Shown in pieces: positions 44,114-54,544 of a DNA stretch of 64,000 nucleotides (the first letter of the stretch is position 1; each line of letters begins with the position of its first letter). Position numbers and translations under genes: made by a program. Where the stretch lies: contig BMUX01000004.1 of assembly GCA_014650415.1 (NCBI GenBank), positions 558,001 to 622,000 of the forward strand, given 5' to 3'. Under the pieces are notes generated by a model. The model saw nothing but the letters and a program-made list of their open reading frames with translations, ran no database searches and was not told where the DNA came from. The DNA comes from Streptomyces spiroverticillatus. GTDB taxonomy: Bacteria; Actinomycetota; Actinomycetes; Streptomycetales; Streptomycetaceae.

Positions 44114-45632
44114 CCGTGCCCAGCCAGCCCGCCAGGAAGCCCAGCGGGATCGACACGAGCCCCGGGTTCTGGAGCGGGAAGAACTGGAAGTCGGCCCCGG
44201 GGAACAGTGACTCCGGACTGCCCGAGACCACCGGCGAAACGATCACCAGCAGCACCGCAGGCACCAGCCCCCCGTAGACCGACCAGACCGCCCCGCGCGT
44301 GGTGAACCCCCGCCAGAACAGCGAGTACAGCAGCACCGGCAGATTCGCCGACGCGGCCACCGCGAAGGCGAGCCCTACCAGGAACGCCACGTTCAGGTCC
44401 TTCGCCAGCAGACCCAGCGCGATGGCCACCACACCGATCCCGCCCGCCGCGACCCGGGCGACGGCCACCTCGCTGTACGGCTTGCCGCGCTTGCTCCGGC
44501 TGCGCAGCGACGCGTACAGGTCGTGGGCCACGGAGGCGGAGGAGGCCAGCGTGATCCCGGCGACGACGGCGAGGATCGTCGCGAAGGCGATGGCTGCGAC
44601 GACCGCGAAGAGAACCGTTCCGCCTGCGGAACCCGCACCGCCGCCCAGGTCGTGGGCGAGCAGGGGGACCGCCGTGTTGCCCGCCGCGTTCGACGCCCGC
44701 ACCGTGTCGGAGCCGAGCAGGGCGGCGGCGCCGAAACCGAGGACGATCGTCATCAGGTAGAAGCTGCCGATGAGCCCGATCGACCAGACCACCGACCTGC
44801 GGGCGGCCCGCGCTGTGGGCACGGTGTAGAAACGGGACAGGATGTGCGGCAGGCCCGCCGTACCGAGCACGAGGGCGAGCCCGAGGCTGATGAAGTCGAG
44901 CCGCGCGGTCCAGTCCCCGCCGTACCGGAGGCCCGGCGCGAGGAAGTCCAGCCCGTGCCCGCTGCGCGCGGCGGCGGTGGTCAGCAGCTGGTTGAAGTCG
45001 CCCCCGAAGCGCACCAGGACGAGCACGGTGAGCGCCAGGGCGCCCGCCATGAGCAGGACGGCCTTGACGATCTGGATCCAGGTGGTGGCCCGCATCCCGC
45101 CCAGCGTCACGTACACGACCATCAGCGCGCCGACGCCGACGACCGTCCAGGTCTGGGCGGCTCCGCTGCTGCCGCCGAGCAGCAGCCCGACGAGCGAGCC
45201 CGCGCCGACCATCTGGGCCACCAGGTAGAGCACGGACACGGTCACCGAGGAGGTGCCCGCCGCGATCCGCACGGGCCGCTCGCTCATCCGGGAGGCGACG
45301 ACGTCGGCGAGGGTGAACCGGCCGCAGTTGCGCACCAGTTCGGCGACGAGGAAGAGCACGACGAGCCAGGCCACCAGGAAGCCGACGGAGTAGAGCATCC
45401 CGTCGTAGCCGTAGAGGGCGATGAGGCCGGAGATGCCGAGGAAGGAGGCGGCGGACATGTAGTCGCCCGCGATGGCGAAACCGTTCTCCATGGGGCTGAA
45501 GAGGCGTCCGCCGACGTAGAACTCCTCCGCCGAGCCGTGCCGGTTGCGGCTCACCCAGGTGGTGATGGCGAGCGTCGTCGCGACGAAGGCGCTGAAGAGC
45601 AGCAGCGCCAGGGTCTCGTGGCCGTGGTTCAC
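44034..45632 (-). CDS. actP: Cation/acetate symporter (sodium:solute symporter family)
   Basis: 532 residues with about 13 transmembrane helices. SSSF signatures are visible: EEFYVGGRLFSPMENGFAIAGDYMSAASFLGISG near the N-terminus and the GTAGLPHILSRFYTVP motif at about residue 290, both typical of ActP. GTG at 45632 overlaps the stop of the DUF485 gene (GTGA). The DUF485 plus ActP pairing is the standard acetate-permease operon layout (YjcH-ActP). It converges on the CitA-like kinase gene, which may regulate it; that is an inference from position. Confidence 0.88.
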   Translation of the reverse strand: MNHGHETLALLLFSAFVATTLAITTWVSRNRHGSAEEFYVGGRLFSPMENGFAIAGDYMSAASFLGISGLIALYGYDGMLYSVGFLVAWLVVLFLVAELVRNCGRFTLADVVASRMSERPVRIAAGTSSVTVSVLYLVAQMVGAGSLVGLLLGGSSGAAQTWTVVGVGALMVVYVTLGGMRATTWIQIVKAVLLMAGALALTVLVLVRFGGDFNQLLTTAAARSGHGLDFLAPGLRYGGDWTARLDFISLGLALVLGTAGLPHILSRFYTVPTARAARRSVVWSIGLIGSFYLMTIVLGFGAAALLGSDTVRASNAAGNTAVPLLAHDLGGGAGSAGGTVLFAVVAAIAFATILAVVAGITLASSASVAHDLYASLRSRSKRGKPYSEVAVARVAAGGIGVVAIALGLLAKDLNVAFLVGLAFAVAASANLPVLLYSLFWRGFTTRGAVWSVYGGLVPAVLLVIVSPVVSGSPESLFPGADFQFFPLQNPGLVSIPLGFLAGWLGTVTSHEVPDAAKHAETEVRSLTGAGAA

Positions 45633-46123
45633 CTGCCGCCGCCTCCGACCTCTGTCAGCCGGGTCAACTCCTGGGTGTCCCAGCGCAGTTCGAGCGCGGC
45701 CCGGTCCCGGCGCAGCCGGGCGTGCCGGGCGTACGCCCAGGTCAGCAGGAAGGTGGAGAGGAACTGGCCGAGGCCGGCGACCATGGCGACGTTGACCGCG
45801 CCGGCCACCGGGCGGGCCATCAGGCCGGGTGCGGCGGTGGCGGCGACGACGTACGCGACGTACCAGGCGAGGAAGGCGAGGGTCGCGGGGACGACGAACC
45901 GCCGATAGCGGCCGCGCACCTGCTGGAAGGCGGGGCTGGCCTGCACTTCCAGGTAGATCTCGGCGGCGCTGGGGCCGCGCTCCGGGGCGGCGTGGGACTG
46001 CTGCGGCACGGCGGAAGACCGGGCTGCCGTGCCGTCGAGTTCCCCCCAGCCGGAGGCGAGCGCGTCGTACCACGGGTCGTCGAACCGCATCGCTGCGGCG
46101 TCGCGCCCTTCGTGCTTGTCCAC
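45629..46123 (-). CDS. DUF485 domain membrane protein (YjcH-like)
   Basis: 164 residues. A long N-terminal cytoplasmic extension (about 70 residues, containing MRFDDPWYDALASGW) is followed by the DUF485 core: F.QVRGRYRRFVVPATLAFLAWYVAYV, then a second helix VAMVAGLGQFLSTFLLTWAYARHA. It has two transmembrane helices. Partner gene of actP, coupled by a GTGA overlap; its molecular role in acetate transport is not established. ATG at 46123. Confidence 0.85.
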   Translation of the reverse strand: MDKHEGRDAAAMRFDDPWYDALASGWGELDGTAARSSAVPQQSHAAPERGPSAAEIYLEVQASPAFQQVRGRYRRFVVPATLAFLAWYVAYVVAATAAPGLMARPVAGAVNVAMVAGLGQFLSTFLLTWAYARHARLRRDRAALELRWDTQELTRLTEVGGGGR

Positions 46124-46221
46124 CGAACAACTCTCCTTGTCCGCGGCCGGACTGGTCCGCGCGCCCCAGGATGGGCAGACCGGAGAGATCCCCGGATCGG
46201 CAATCCCCTTCCTTCACCCCA

Positions 46222-46941
46222 TTAGGTGACGTCTGCACCGGGCAGGTCCGTGCGGGGCGGCCGGGCGAGGCCCTGCCGGTACGCGTAGCGGACGGCCTGT
46301 GCGCGGTCGCGCACGCCGGTCTTCCCGAAGAGGTTGTTGATGTGGGTCTTCACGGTGGCGGACCCGATCCGCAGCCGCCGCGCGATCTCCGCGTTGGGCA
46401 GTCCTTCGGCGATCAGCTCCAGCACCTCGGCCTCGCGCGGGGTGAGCCCGTCGGGCAGTTCGCCGGCCGCGAAGGTTCCGTACGCAGGGGGCTCGGGGGC
46501 GGTGACCTGCTCCAGGAGCCTGCGCTGGACGGCGGGCGAGAGCCTGGCCTGCCCGGACATCACGTCCCGCACCGCCCGCACGATCTCCTCGCCGTCGGCG
46601 TCCTTGGTGAGGTAGCCGCGCGCCCCGGCCCGCAGCGCGGGGAAGAGCCAGTCGTCGTCGGCGTAGGTGGTGAGCACGACGACCTGGGTCGCGGGGTGCC
46701 CTTCCCGGATCCGCCGGGTCGCCTCCACCCCGTCGCAGCGGGGCATCCGCAGGTCCATCAGTACGACGTCGGGGGCGTGCACGGCGACCAGTTCGACGGC
46801 CTCCTCGCCGTCCCCTGCCGAGCCGACCACCTCGATGCCGGGCAGCAGTCCCAGCAGCAGCACGATGCCCTCGCGCACCATCGCCTGGTCGTCGACGACC
46901 AGCACCCGCACCGCGCGCCCCTCAGCAGAGTCCCCGCTCAT
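46222..46941 (-). CDS. NarL/LuxR family response regulator
   Basis: 239 residues. Receiver domain (about 10-125) with acidic pocket VLVVDDQ, phosphorylation Asp in VVLMDLRMPRCDG (about residue 62) and conserved Thr/Lys strands. LuxR-type HTH at about 165-225 (LTPREAEVLELIAEGLPNAEIARRLRIGSATVKTHINNLFGKTG). ATG at 46941 overlaps the stop of the sensor kinase gene by 4 bp, so the pair is a complete two-component system. The targets are unknown; the neighbouring DUF485-actP operon starts 98 bp downstream and is a candidate. Confidence 0.92.
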   Translation of the reverse strand: MSGDSAEGRAVRVLVVDDQAMVREGIVLLLGLLPGIEVVGSAGDGEEAVELVAVHAPDVVLMDLRMPRCDGVEATRRIREGHPATQVVVLTTYADDDWLFPALRAGARGYLTKDADGEEIVRAVRDVMSGQARLSPAVQRRLLEQVTAPEPPAYGTFAAGELPDGLTPREAEVLELIAEGLPNAEIARRLRIGSATVKTHINNLFGKTGVRDRAQAVRYAYRQGLARPPRTDLPGADVT

Positions 46942-48206
46942 ACCGGCATCCGCAGTCTCACCACGAACCCCTCCCCCTCGGGCCCCGCCTCCAGGGTGCC
47001 CCCGAGCAGTTCCGCCCGCTCCCGCATTCCGAGCAGACCGTACCCGCCCCCGGTCGCCGCCAACTCCCTCCGCGCGTCCGTCTTCCTGAGCCCGGGGTCA
47101 TCGGCCCGCCGCGCCGCCCCCAGGGGCCGGGCGCTCCCGCCCGGCTCCCTGCCGTCCCGGCGCCCCGAGTCCCGTATCTCCAGGGCGACTTCGCGGCTTC
47201 CGTACTCCAGCAGGATGCGCGGCACGGCCCCCGGCGCGTGTTTGCGTACGTTGGTCAGGGCCTCCTGGGCGACCCGGCGCAGGGCCTGGGACGCATCGGC
47301 GGTCAACTCCCGGCGGGGGCCGATCACCTGGACGTCGGCCCGGTCCAGGGCCGCCATCTCCCGCAGGTAGTCCTCGACGGGTGCCATGTCGCCGCGCAGT
47401 GCCGAGAGCGCCTGCCGGGTCTCCGCGAGCCCTTCGCGGGCCATCCTGCGGGCGGCGACCACCCGCTCCAGCACACTGTCCCGGAACGGGCCCTCCGGTT
47501 CCCGCTCGACCAGCAGCCGGGCCGCCTCCAGGTGGACCACCTGCGCGGAGAGGCTGTGGGCGAGGACGTCGTGCATCTCCCGGGCGATCCTGGCCCGTTC
47601 GGCGAGCGCGGCCGTCTCGGCCTCGGCCGCGCGGGCCACCCGCTCCTGCGCCAACAGCAGGAAGCCGGAGCCCCGCGCCTGCGCGTCCAGCCGCAGCATG
47701 TACCCGGTGACCAGGACGCCGAAGCTGACCACCAATTGCTCCCGCAGGCTCACGTCGCCGAGCCTCGACATGCAGGTCACGAACACCGCGCCCATCGGTA
47801 CGCCGACCGCCAACGGCAGCCGCACCATGGCCTGCACCACGCAGACCACCAGCAGGATCGCCCCGGACGTCTGCGCGTCCACCGCGTAAGCGGACACGGC
47901 GAGCAGCGCCACGGACACGAGCACCCCGACCGAGGGCAGCAGCCGGTGCCGCAGGGTCAGCCGGTCGTACAGTTCGGCCGCGCCGACGACCGCGAGCAGC
48001 GCGAGCGGCGGCACCACGACGGCGACACCGTCGAAGACCTTGGTCGCGTACGCCTCCAGCAGGAACCAGGCGCCGATGCCCAGCCACATGGCGACGTCGA
48101 TGACCATCCGCACCCGGGGCACCCCGATGCGCGTCAGGGCCTCCTTGGCGGGCCAGGCGGTGAGTGCGCCGCCCCAGCGGGTCGACTGCGCCGTCTGCGT
48201 TTCCAT
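46938..48206 (-). CDS. DesK/NarX-type sensor histidine kinase
   Basis: 422 residues. About five transmembrane segments (residues 35-175), no large extracellular domain, so the membrane part is the sensor. The HisKA_3 phosphoacceptor is in RIAREMHDVLAHSLSAQVVHLE (about residue 212). The ATPase domain has RRVAQEALTNVRKHAPG (N-box) and, near the C-terminus, GGGYGLLGMRERAELLGG (G-box). Between the D-box and G-box there is a Gly/Arg/Ala-rich insertion of about 45 residues. Partner of the overlapping LuxR-type regulator. Stimulus unknown. Confidence 0.9.
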   Translation of the reverse strand: METQTAQSTRWGGALTAWPAKEALTRIGVPRVRMVIDVAMWLGIGAWFLLEAYATKVFDGVAVVVPPLALLAVVGAAELYDRLTLRHRLLPSVGVLVSVALLAVSAYAVDAQTSGAILLVVCVVQAMVRLPLAVGVPMGAVFVTCMSRLGDVSLREQLVVSFGVLVTGYMLRLDAQARGSGFLLLAQERVARAAEAETAALAERARIAREMHDVLAHSLSAQVVHLEAARLLVEREPEGPFRDSVLERVVAARRMAREGLAETRQALSALRGDMAPVEDYLREMAALDRADVQVIGPRRELTADASQALRRVAQEALTNVRKHAPGAVPRILLEYGSREVALEIRDSGRRDGREPGGSARPLGAARRADDPGLRKTDARRELAATGGGYGLLGMRERAELLGGTLEAGPEGEGFVVRLRMPV

Positions 48207-48246
48207 GCCTCGACGGTACGGAGCGAAAGTCCCCCGCGAATCGGAG

Positions 48247-48275
48247 CGTGGGTGGAGCTTTCGGCTCCACCCACG
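48247..48275 (-). terminator. Terminator downstream of parE
   Basis: A perfect 12-bp stem (CGTGGGTGGAGC / GCTCCACCCACG) lies 28 bp beyond the parE stop, before the start of the next minus-strand gene. Confidence 0.85.
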
Positions 48276-48302
48276 GGTTGACTCAGCTGCCGGGCATCCG
48301 GA

Positions 48303-50420
48303 TCAGGCGTCGATGCGCGACCTGTCCAGCGTGGCCGCCGCGCTGGTGATGAACTCCTTGCGCGGCGCGACCTCGTTGCCCATGAGCAGGTCGAAGACGC
48401 CTTCGGCGGACTCCAGGTCGCCGATGTTGATCCGGCGCAGCGTGCGGTAGCGCGGGTCGAGCGTGGTCTCCGCGAGCTGGTCGGCGTCCATCTCGCCGAG
48501 GCCCTTGTAGCGCTGGATGTCGTCCTTGTACCGGACGTTCTTGCGCTGGAACTCCAGCAGCGTCTGCCGCAGTTCGTTGTCCGAGTACGTGTAGACGTAC
48601 TTGTCCTGGCCCTTCTTGGGCTGGACCAGCTCGATCCGGTGCAGCGGCGGAACCGCCGCGAACACGCGCCCTGCCTCCACCATCGGACGCATGTACCGCT
48701 GGAACAGCGTCAGCAGCAGGATGCGGATGTGCGCGCCGTCGACGTCGGCGTCGACGAGGAGCACGATCTTGCCGTAGCGGGCGGCGTCGATGTCGAAGGT
48801 CCGGCCGGACCCCGCTCCTATGACCTGGATGATCGCGCCGCACTCGGCGTTCTTCAGCATGTCCGAGACGGACGCCTTCTGAACGTTGAGGATCTTGCCG
48901 CGGATCGGCAGGAGCGCCTGGAACTCGGAGTTCCGCGCGAGCTTGGCGGTGCCGAGCGCGGAGTCTCCCTCGACGATGAAGAGCTCGCTGCGCTCCACGT
49001 CGTCGCTGCGGCAGTCGGCCAGCTTCGCGGGCAGCGAGGAGGACTCCAGGGCCGTCTTCCGGCGCTGGGCGTCCTTGTGCTGACGTGCGGCGATACGGGT
49101 GCGGGCGGCGGCGACGACCTTGTCCATCACCGAGCGGGCCTGCGCCTTGGCGTCGCGCTTGGTGGAGGTCAGGAAGCCCTTGAGCTCCTTGGCGACCACG
49201 TTGGCGACGATGCGGTTGGCGGCGGAGGTGCCCAGCACTTCCTTGGTCTGGCCCTCGAACTGCGGCTCCGCGAGGCGCACCGTCACGACCGCGGTGAGCC
49301 CCTCCATGGCGTCGTCCTTGACGACGTCGTCCTCGGCGACGCGCAGCAGCTTGGCGGAGCGGAGCGTCTCGTTCACCGTCTTGGTGAGGGAGCGCTCGAA
49401 GCCGGAGACGTGGGTGCCGCCCTTGGGGGTGGCGATGATGTTGACGAAGGACTTGACCGTGGTGTCGTACCCGGTGCCCCAGCGCAGGGCGATGTCCACG
49501 GACAGCTCGCGGGTGACCTCGGTGGGGGTCATGTGGCCGCGGTCGTCGAGGACCGGGACGGTCTCCTTGAAGGTGCCCTGGCCGGTGAGGCGCAAGACGT
49601 CGCAGATCGCCTTGTCCTGCGCGAGGTACTCGCAGAACTCGCTGATGCCGCCGTCGAAGCGGAACGTCTCCTCGCTCTTGCCGACGCCCTCCAGGTCCCG
49701 CTCGTCGCGGACGACGATGGTCAGGCCGGGCACCAGGAACGCGGTCTGGCGGGCGCGCTGGTAGAGCGTGTCCAGGGAGAGCTTGGCGTCCTTGAGGAAG
49801 ATCTGCCGGTCCGCCCAGTAGCGCACGCGGGTGCCCGTGCGGCCCTTGGGGACGCGCTTGCCCTTGCGCAGGCCGTTGCCCGGGTCGAAGGGGGCGTCGG
49901 GGCCGGACTCGGTGAAGGTGCCGGGGACGCCGCGGCGGAAGCTGATCGAGTGCGTGACGCTGCGGTCGACCTCGATGTCCAGGCGGGCGGAGAGCGCGTT
50001 CACCACGGAGGCGCCCACGCCGTGCAGACCGCCGGAGGCGGCGTAGGAGCCGCCGCCGAACTTGCCGCCGGCGTGCAGCTTGGTCATGACGACCTCGACG
50101 CCGGACAGGCCCGTCTTGGGCTCGACGTCGACCGGGATGCCGCGGCCGTTGTCCTGGACCTCGACGGAGCCGTCCTCGTGGAGGATCACCTCGATGCGGT
50201 CGCAGTAGCCGCCCAGGGCCTCGTCGACGGAGTTGTCGATGATCTCCCAGAGGCAGTGCATCAGGCCGCGGCTGTCGGTGGACCCGATGTACATGCCGGG
50301 GCGCTTGCGGACCGCCTCAAGACCTTCGAGGACGAGCAGGTGCCGCGCGGTGTAGTTGGAACCGTCACGGTCCGCGCCGCTCAGCAGTGCGGTGGACGGG
50401 ACGGTCGTATCGGCGGTCAC
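48303..50420 (-). CDS. parE: DNA topoisomerase IV subunit B
   Basis: 705 residues. GHKL ATPase domain (about 25-240) with EIIDNSVDEALGG, DNGRGIPVD and GGLHGVGASVVNALS; transducer domain to about 400; Toprim domain with EGDSALGTAKLARN (EGDS, about residue 465) and the DADVDGAHI acidic triad (about 545). The C-terminal part carries YKGLGEMDADQL and the GNEVAPRKEFI end. The signature LPAKLADC..DDVERSELFIVEGDS is shared with GyrB. Pairing with the parC product in this window, and not being next to gyrA, supports ParE. ATG at 50420. Monocistronic, ending in a terminator. Confidence 0.93.
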   Translation of the reverse strand: MTADTTVPSTALLSGADRDGSNYTARHLLVLEGLEAVRKRPGMYIGSTDSRGLMHCLWEIIDNSVDEALGGYCDRIEVILHEDGSVEVQDNGRGIPVDVEPKTGLSGVEVVMTKLHAGGKFGGGSYAASGGLHGVGASVVNALSARLDIEVDRSVTHSISFRRGVPGTFTESGPDAPFDPGNGLRKGKRVPKGRTGTRVRYWADRQIFLKDAKLSLDTLYQRARQTAFLVPGLTIVVRDERDLEGVGKSEETFRFDGGISEFCEYLAQDKAICDVLRLTGQGTFKETVPVLDDRGHMTPTEVTRELSVDIALRWGTGYDTTVKSFVNIIATPKGGTHVSGFERSLTKTVNETLRSAKLLRVAEDDVVKDDAMEGLTAVVTVRLAEPQFEGQTKEVLGTSAANRIVANVVAKELKGFLTSTKRDAKAQARSVMDKVVAAARTRIAARQHKDAQRRKTALESSSLPAKLADCRSDDVERSELFIVEGDSALGTAKLARNSEFQALLPIRGKILNVQKASVSDMLKNAECGAIIQVIGAGSGRTFDIDAARYGKIVLLVDADVDGAHIRILLLTLFQRYMRPMVEAGRVFAAVPPLHRIELVQPKKGQDKYVYTYSDNELRQTLLEFQRKNVRYKDDIQRYKGLGEMDADQLAETTLDPRYRTLRRINIGDLESAEGVFDLLMGNEVAPRKEFITSAAATLDRSRIDA

Positions 50421-50870
50421 GCGGTTCGCTCCTCGCTGAATTTCAAATGGGCCCCGATGGGGTACGGGGTCGGCGTCGGTCGCCGCTCAGAGGGTAACGG
50501 GGCCTGGTAGAGCGGGTGTAACGCCACCCTCGGGAAAACTCATGCTAGTCCAGGGGCGTACACATGTTCGATCCCTCGATGGAGTGAAGCACATGTCACG
50601 TTCCCTTCCGGGCATGAACCATTTAGGCTCCGGGCACGTCCTCATGAACAACCCGGCAATCCAGCCGGTGGGACGTCCCACCAAGACAAGCCAGCAACGC
50701 GAAACCGTAAAGCGACGCAATACGGCTCATTCGCCGCCAACCGGCAACAGACAACCACTCCGGAAGACCTTCGGAAGAAGTTTCAAGAAAAAGCCACGAG
50801 CGGGAACGTTTTCGGCCTGGTTGGATGTTGACCCTGGTACGACAGCTCGTCGAGCTAGAGAAGAGGCGAC
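50421..50870. promoter_or_regulatory. Divergent upstream region of parE and the DUF7455-like gene
   Basis: 450 bp, clearly lower in GC than the surroundings, especially 50600-50850. It must contain both promoters. An open frame on the plus strand (ending at 50874) runs through it but has no coding-type composition. The motif ACATGT occurs at 50562 and again near 50591. No named operator was recognised. Confidence 0.45.
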
Positions 50871-51101
50871 GTGACTACTGTTCTGACCCCCGCGAGCCCC
50901 CTGACGGCCGCTGACCGATGCGACCGCTGCGGCGCCCAGGCATACCTGCGCGTTCTCCTGGCCAGCGGCGGCGAACTGCTCTTCTGCGCCCACCACGGTC
51001 GCAAGTTCGAGCCCGAGCTCAAGAAGATCGCCGCGGAAATACAGGATGAGACGGACCGGCTGACGGTCACGCCTCCGTCCTCTGAGGACGACGAACGCTG
51101 A
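50871..51101 (+). CDS. Small zinc-ribbon-like protein, DUF7455 type
   Basis: 76 residues. CDRCGAQAYLRVLL at about residue 17-30 and FCAHHGRKF at about 38-46 give a C-x2-C ... C-x2-H pattern able to bind zinc. A helical, acidic C-terminus follows (LKKIAAEIQDETDRL). GTG at 50871 overlaps the end of a non-coding-looking frame. Similar small proteins are conserved in actinobacteria next to sigma factor or topoisomerase genes, as I recall; function unknown. A strong terminator follows at 51152. Confidence 0.8.
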   Translation: MTTVLTPASPLTAADRCDRCGAQAYLRVLLASGGELLFCAHHGRKFEPELKKIAAEIQDETDRLTVTPPSSEDDER

Positions 51102-51151
51102 CGCCCTGAGAGCGTCCACGACGAGCCGAGGACCGGGTCCGGACCGGTCGA

Positions 51152-51189
51152 CGGGCGGCTTCCCCCGGGTGTGCGGGGGAAGCCGCCCG
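51152..51189 (+). terminator. Terminator downstream of the DUF7455-like gene
   Basis: A perfect 15-bp stem (CGGGCGGCTTCCCCC / GGGGGAAGCCGCCCG) with an 8-nt loop, 50 bp after the stop codon. Confidence 0.88.
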
Positions 51190-51578
51190 TTCTCGTACGC
51201 AGGGGCCGTCCGGACGCTCACCACGGGTCCCGTCCGTTCTCGTACGTACGCGTCCCACGCAGCGGTACGCAGAGGGCTCGTCCGGCGCGCAAGCGCCCCC
51301 GTGCCGCCCTCCGGGGCCCGCACACCGCGCCCCGGAGGGGCACAGGCCCCTCCAGCGCCCGGAGCGCCCACACAGCGGCGGGGCCGGACCCCGGCAGCCC
51401 CTCCGGCACCCGCCCCACCCGCTCACACCGACGGCCCCGGCGCCTCCTGCGCCGGGGCCGTCCGCCGTGCGGGCGACGCGCGCCCCGTTCGGCTCTGCAC
51501 GGGCCGCCCGGACCCGTATCGGACCCGATCAGCCCCCTCGCGGGCCCCTTTCGGGCCCGCCCCCGTCCGTACGGACCC
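51190..51578. other. Gene-free spacer between convergent genes
   Basis: 389 bp of extremely GC-rich, C-rich sequence between two convergent genes. The string CCGTTCTCGTACG occurs twice at its left end (about 51188 and 51234). I see no gene or structured RNA in the rest. Confidence 0.5.
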
Positions 51579-52409
51579 TCAGAGCTGCCCCTCCAGTGCC
51601 CGCGCCAGCGCCGAGATCCGCGTGTACACCCCCGGGCTCTCCGCCTGCCCGCACCCGCTCCCCCACGACACCAGCCCGATCAGACGGCCCCGCGCCACCA
51701 GCGGCCCCCCGCTGTCGCCCTGGCAGGCGTCGTGGCCGCCCTCCGGGTCGCCCGCGCACAGCATCGTCGCCGGGAGATACGTTCCGTCGACGTTGCCGGG
51801 GTACGCCCGGGTGCACGCCTCGTCGGACAGCACCCGCACCTTCGCCGAGCGCAGGGAGCTCGCGTACGCCCCGCCGCCCGTGGTGTCGCCCCAGCCGTAG
51901 ACCGTCGCCGCGGTGCCCGGGTCGGTCAGGCCGCCGTCCGCCGGGGCCAGCCGGATGACGTACTCCTCGGGCAGGGCCGCCGACAGCGTCAGCACCGCCA
52001 GGTCGCCGGAGTTCGACAGCGGCTCGTACGACGGGTTCACCCAGGTCCTGCGCACGGCGATCTCGCGCCCGCCGGTGCCGCGCAGCTCTCCGCGCCCCGC
52101 GACGACCTTGAGGTCGCGCACCTCGTCCAGCGGTACGCCCAGCACGTCGCGGCCCAGGCAGTGCGCCGCCGTCACCACCTTGGTCGGCGCCACCACCACT
52201 CCCCCGCAGAACTGTCCCGCCCGCATACCTCCGAACCGGTCACGGCTGGCCACCGCCACTGCCCACGGGCTGTCCGTCACCTTGACGGTCTGGCCCCCTA
52301 TGACCACGCCGTCGGCGGCCGCCGGGCCGGACGCCGCCAGCGGCAGCACGGCCACGGCGGCGGTCAGGGCGAGGGCCCCGGTCAGCGATCTGGTGAAGGG
52401 TCGACGCAT
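51579..52409 (-). CDS. Secreted trypsin-like serine protease (S1 family)
   Basis: 276 residues. Signal peptide (MRRPFTRSLTGALALTAAVAVLPLAASGPAAA, cleavage near residue 32). The mature start VIGG resembles the trypsin I-V-G-G activation terminus. Catalytic triad: His in VVTAAHCLG (about residue 83), Asp in NSGDLAVLTL (about 135), Ser in CQGDSGGPLV (about 230). Cys pairs are placed as in trypsins and SWGSGCG lines the S1 pocket. ATG at 52409 was chosen because GGAGGA lies just before it, giving a clean signal peptide. Secreted, extracellular digestion presumed. Confidence 0.92.
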   Translation of the reverse strand: MRRPFTRSLTGALALTAAVAVLPLAASGPAAADGVVIGGQTVKVTDSPWAVAVASRDRFGGMRAGQFCGGVVVAPTKVVTAAHCLGRDVLGVPLDEVRDLKVVAGRGELRGTGGREIAVRRTWVNPSYEPLSNSGDLAVLTLSAALPEEYVIRLAPADGGLTDPGTAATVYGWGDTTGGGAYASSLRSAKVRVLSDEACTRAYPGNVDGTYLPATMLCAGDPEGGHDACQGDSGGPLVARGRLIGLVSWGSGCGQAESPGVYTRISALARALEGQL

Positions 52410-52553
52410 ACGTCCTCCTGACTCAGGGGTGAACACCGCACACCCAGAGTCATCCAGCGCCGTATCCCCCGCACCCGCGCGGGCACGCCCCGGGCCCGGG
52501 TCCCGTACGAGACGTACGGAAGGAACCCGGGCCCGGTGGCCGACTCGAACAGC

Positions 52554-54137
<1,584 letters not shown>

Positions 54138-54544
54138 GAACAACCTCTCGGAACGATGGAAATGGCGTCCGACCCCGCCCGCTGAAGGGCCTGAGCCGAC
54201 GACCACCGGCTGGGGATGATGCACCGGCGGACCGGGCGAGAACCTGGGACCGTCTGCGATGCCGCGAGCGGCCTCCGCATTCACTCCTCGGCTGTCACCT
54301 CTTAGGTCATCGCGGGATCCGACGGAGTGTTACGCCTCAATCTTGGTGGCCCGAGTCACAGGCGGCGTGCGCCGCACGGGCGTTGTGCGGCGCCCACGAC
54401 GGGCACCCACAGTCGTGTCGCCGAACCCGAGGGGTCCGGCGACACGGAGGGCGTACGGCCGCGGGGGCACGGCAGGGAGGAACTGCTGTCGGTGGTACGG
54501 GAAGACGGTGGTTACGGGTAAGGGCCGGCCGGAGGCGCGGGCCG
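54138..54544. promoter_or_regulatory. hrdB promoter/leader region
   Basis: 407 bp between whiH and hrdB, both minus strand. It contains a perfect 9-bp hairpin (GCGCCGCAC 54369-54377 / GTGCGGCGC 54385-54393) and next to it a CACGAC/GTCGTG hairpin (54395-54418). These could end whiH transcription. hrdB promoters must lie between about 54140 and 54360. I could not fix -10/-35 elements with confidence. Confidence 0.5.

Noticed and set aside
50550..50600. LexA/SOS box near the parE promoter
   Set aside because: GTTCGAT occurs once but without the matching inverted half-site.
50542..50874. Plus-strand frame MLVQGRTHVRS... ahead of the DUF7455-like gene
   Set aside because: Its codons lack the strong third-position GC seen in all real genes here, and the stretch is better explained as promoter DNA.
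52410..52436. Longer start for the trypsin-like protease
   Set aside because: It would add MFTPESGGR before a clean signal peptide, while the ATG at 52409 has a strong ribosome binding site.
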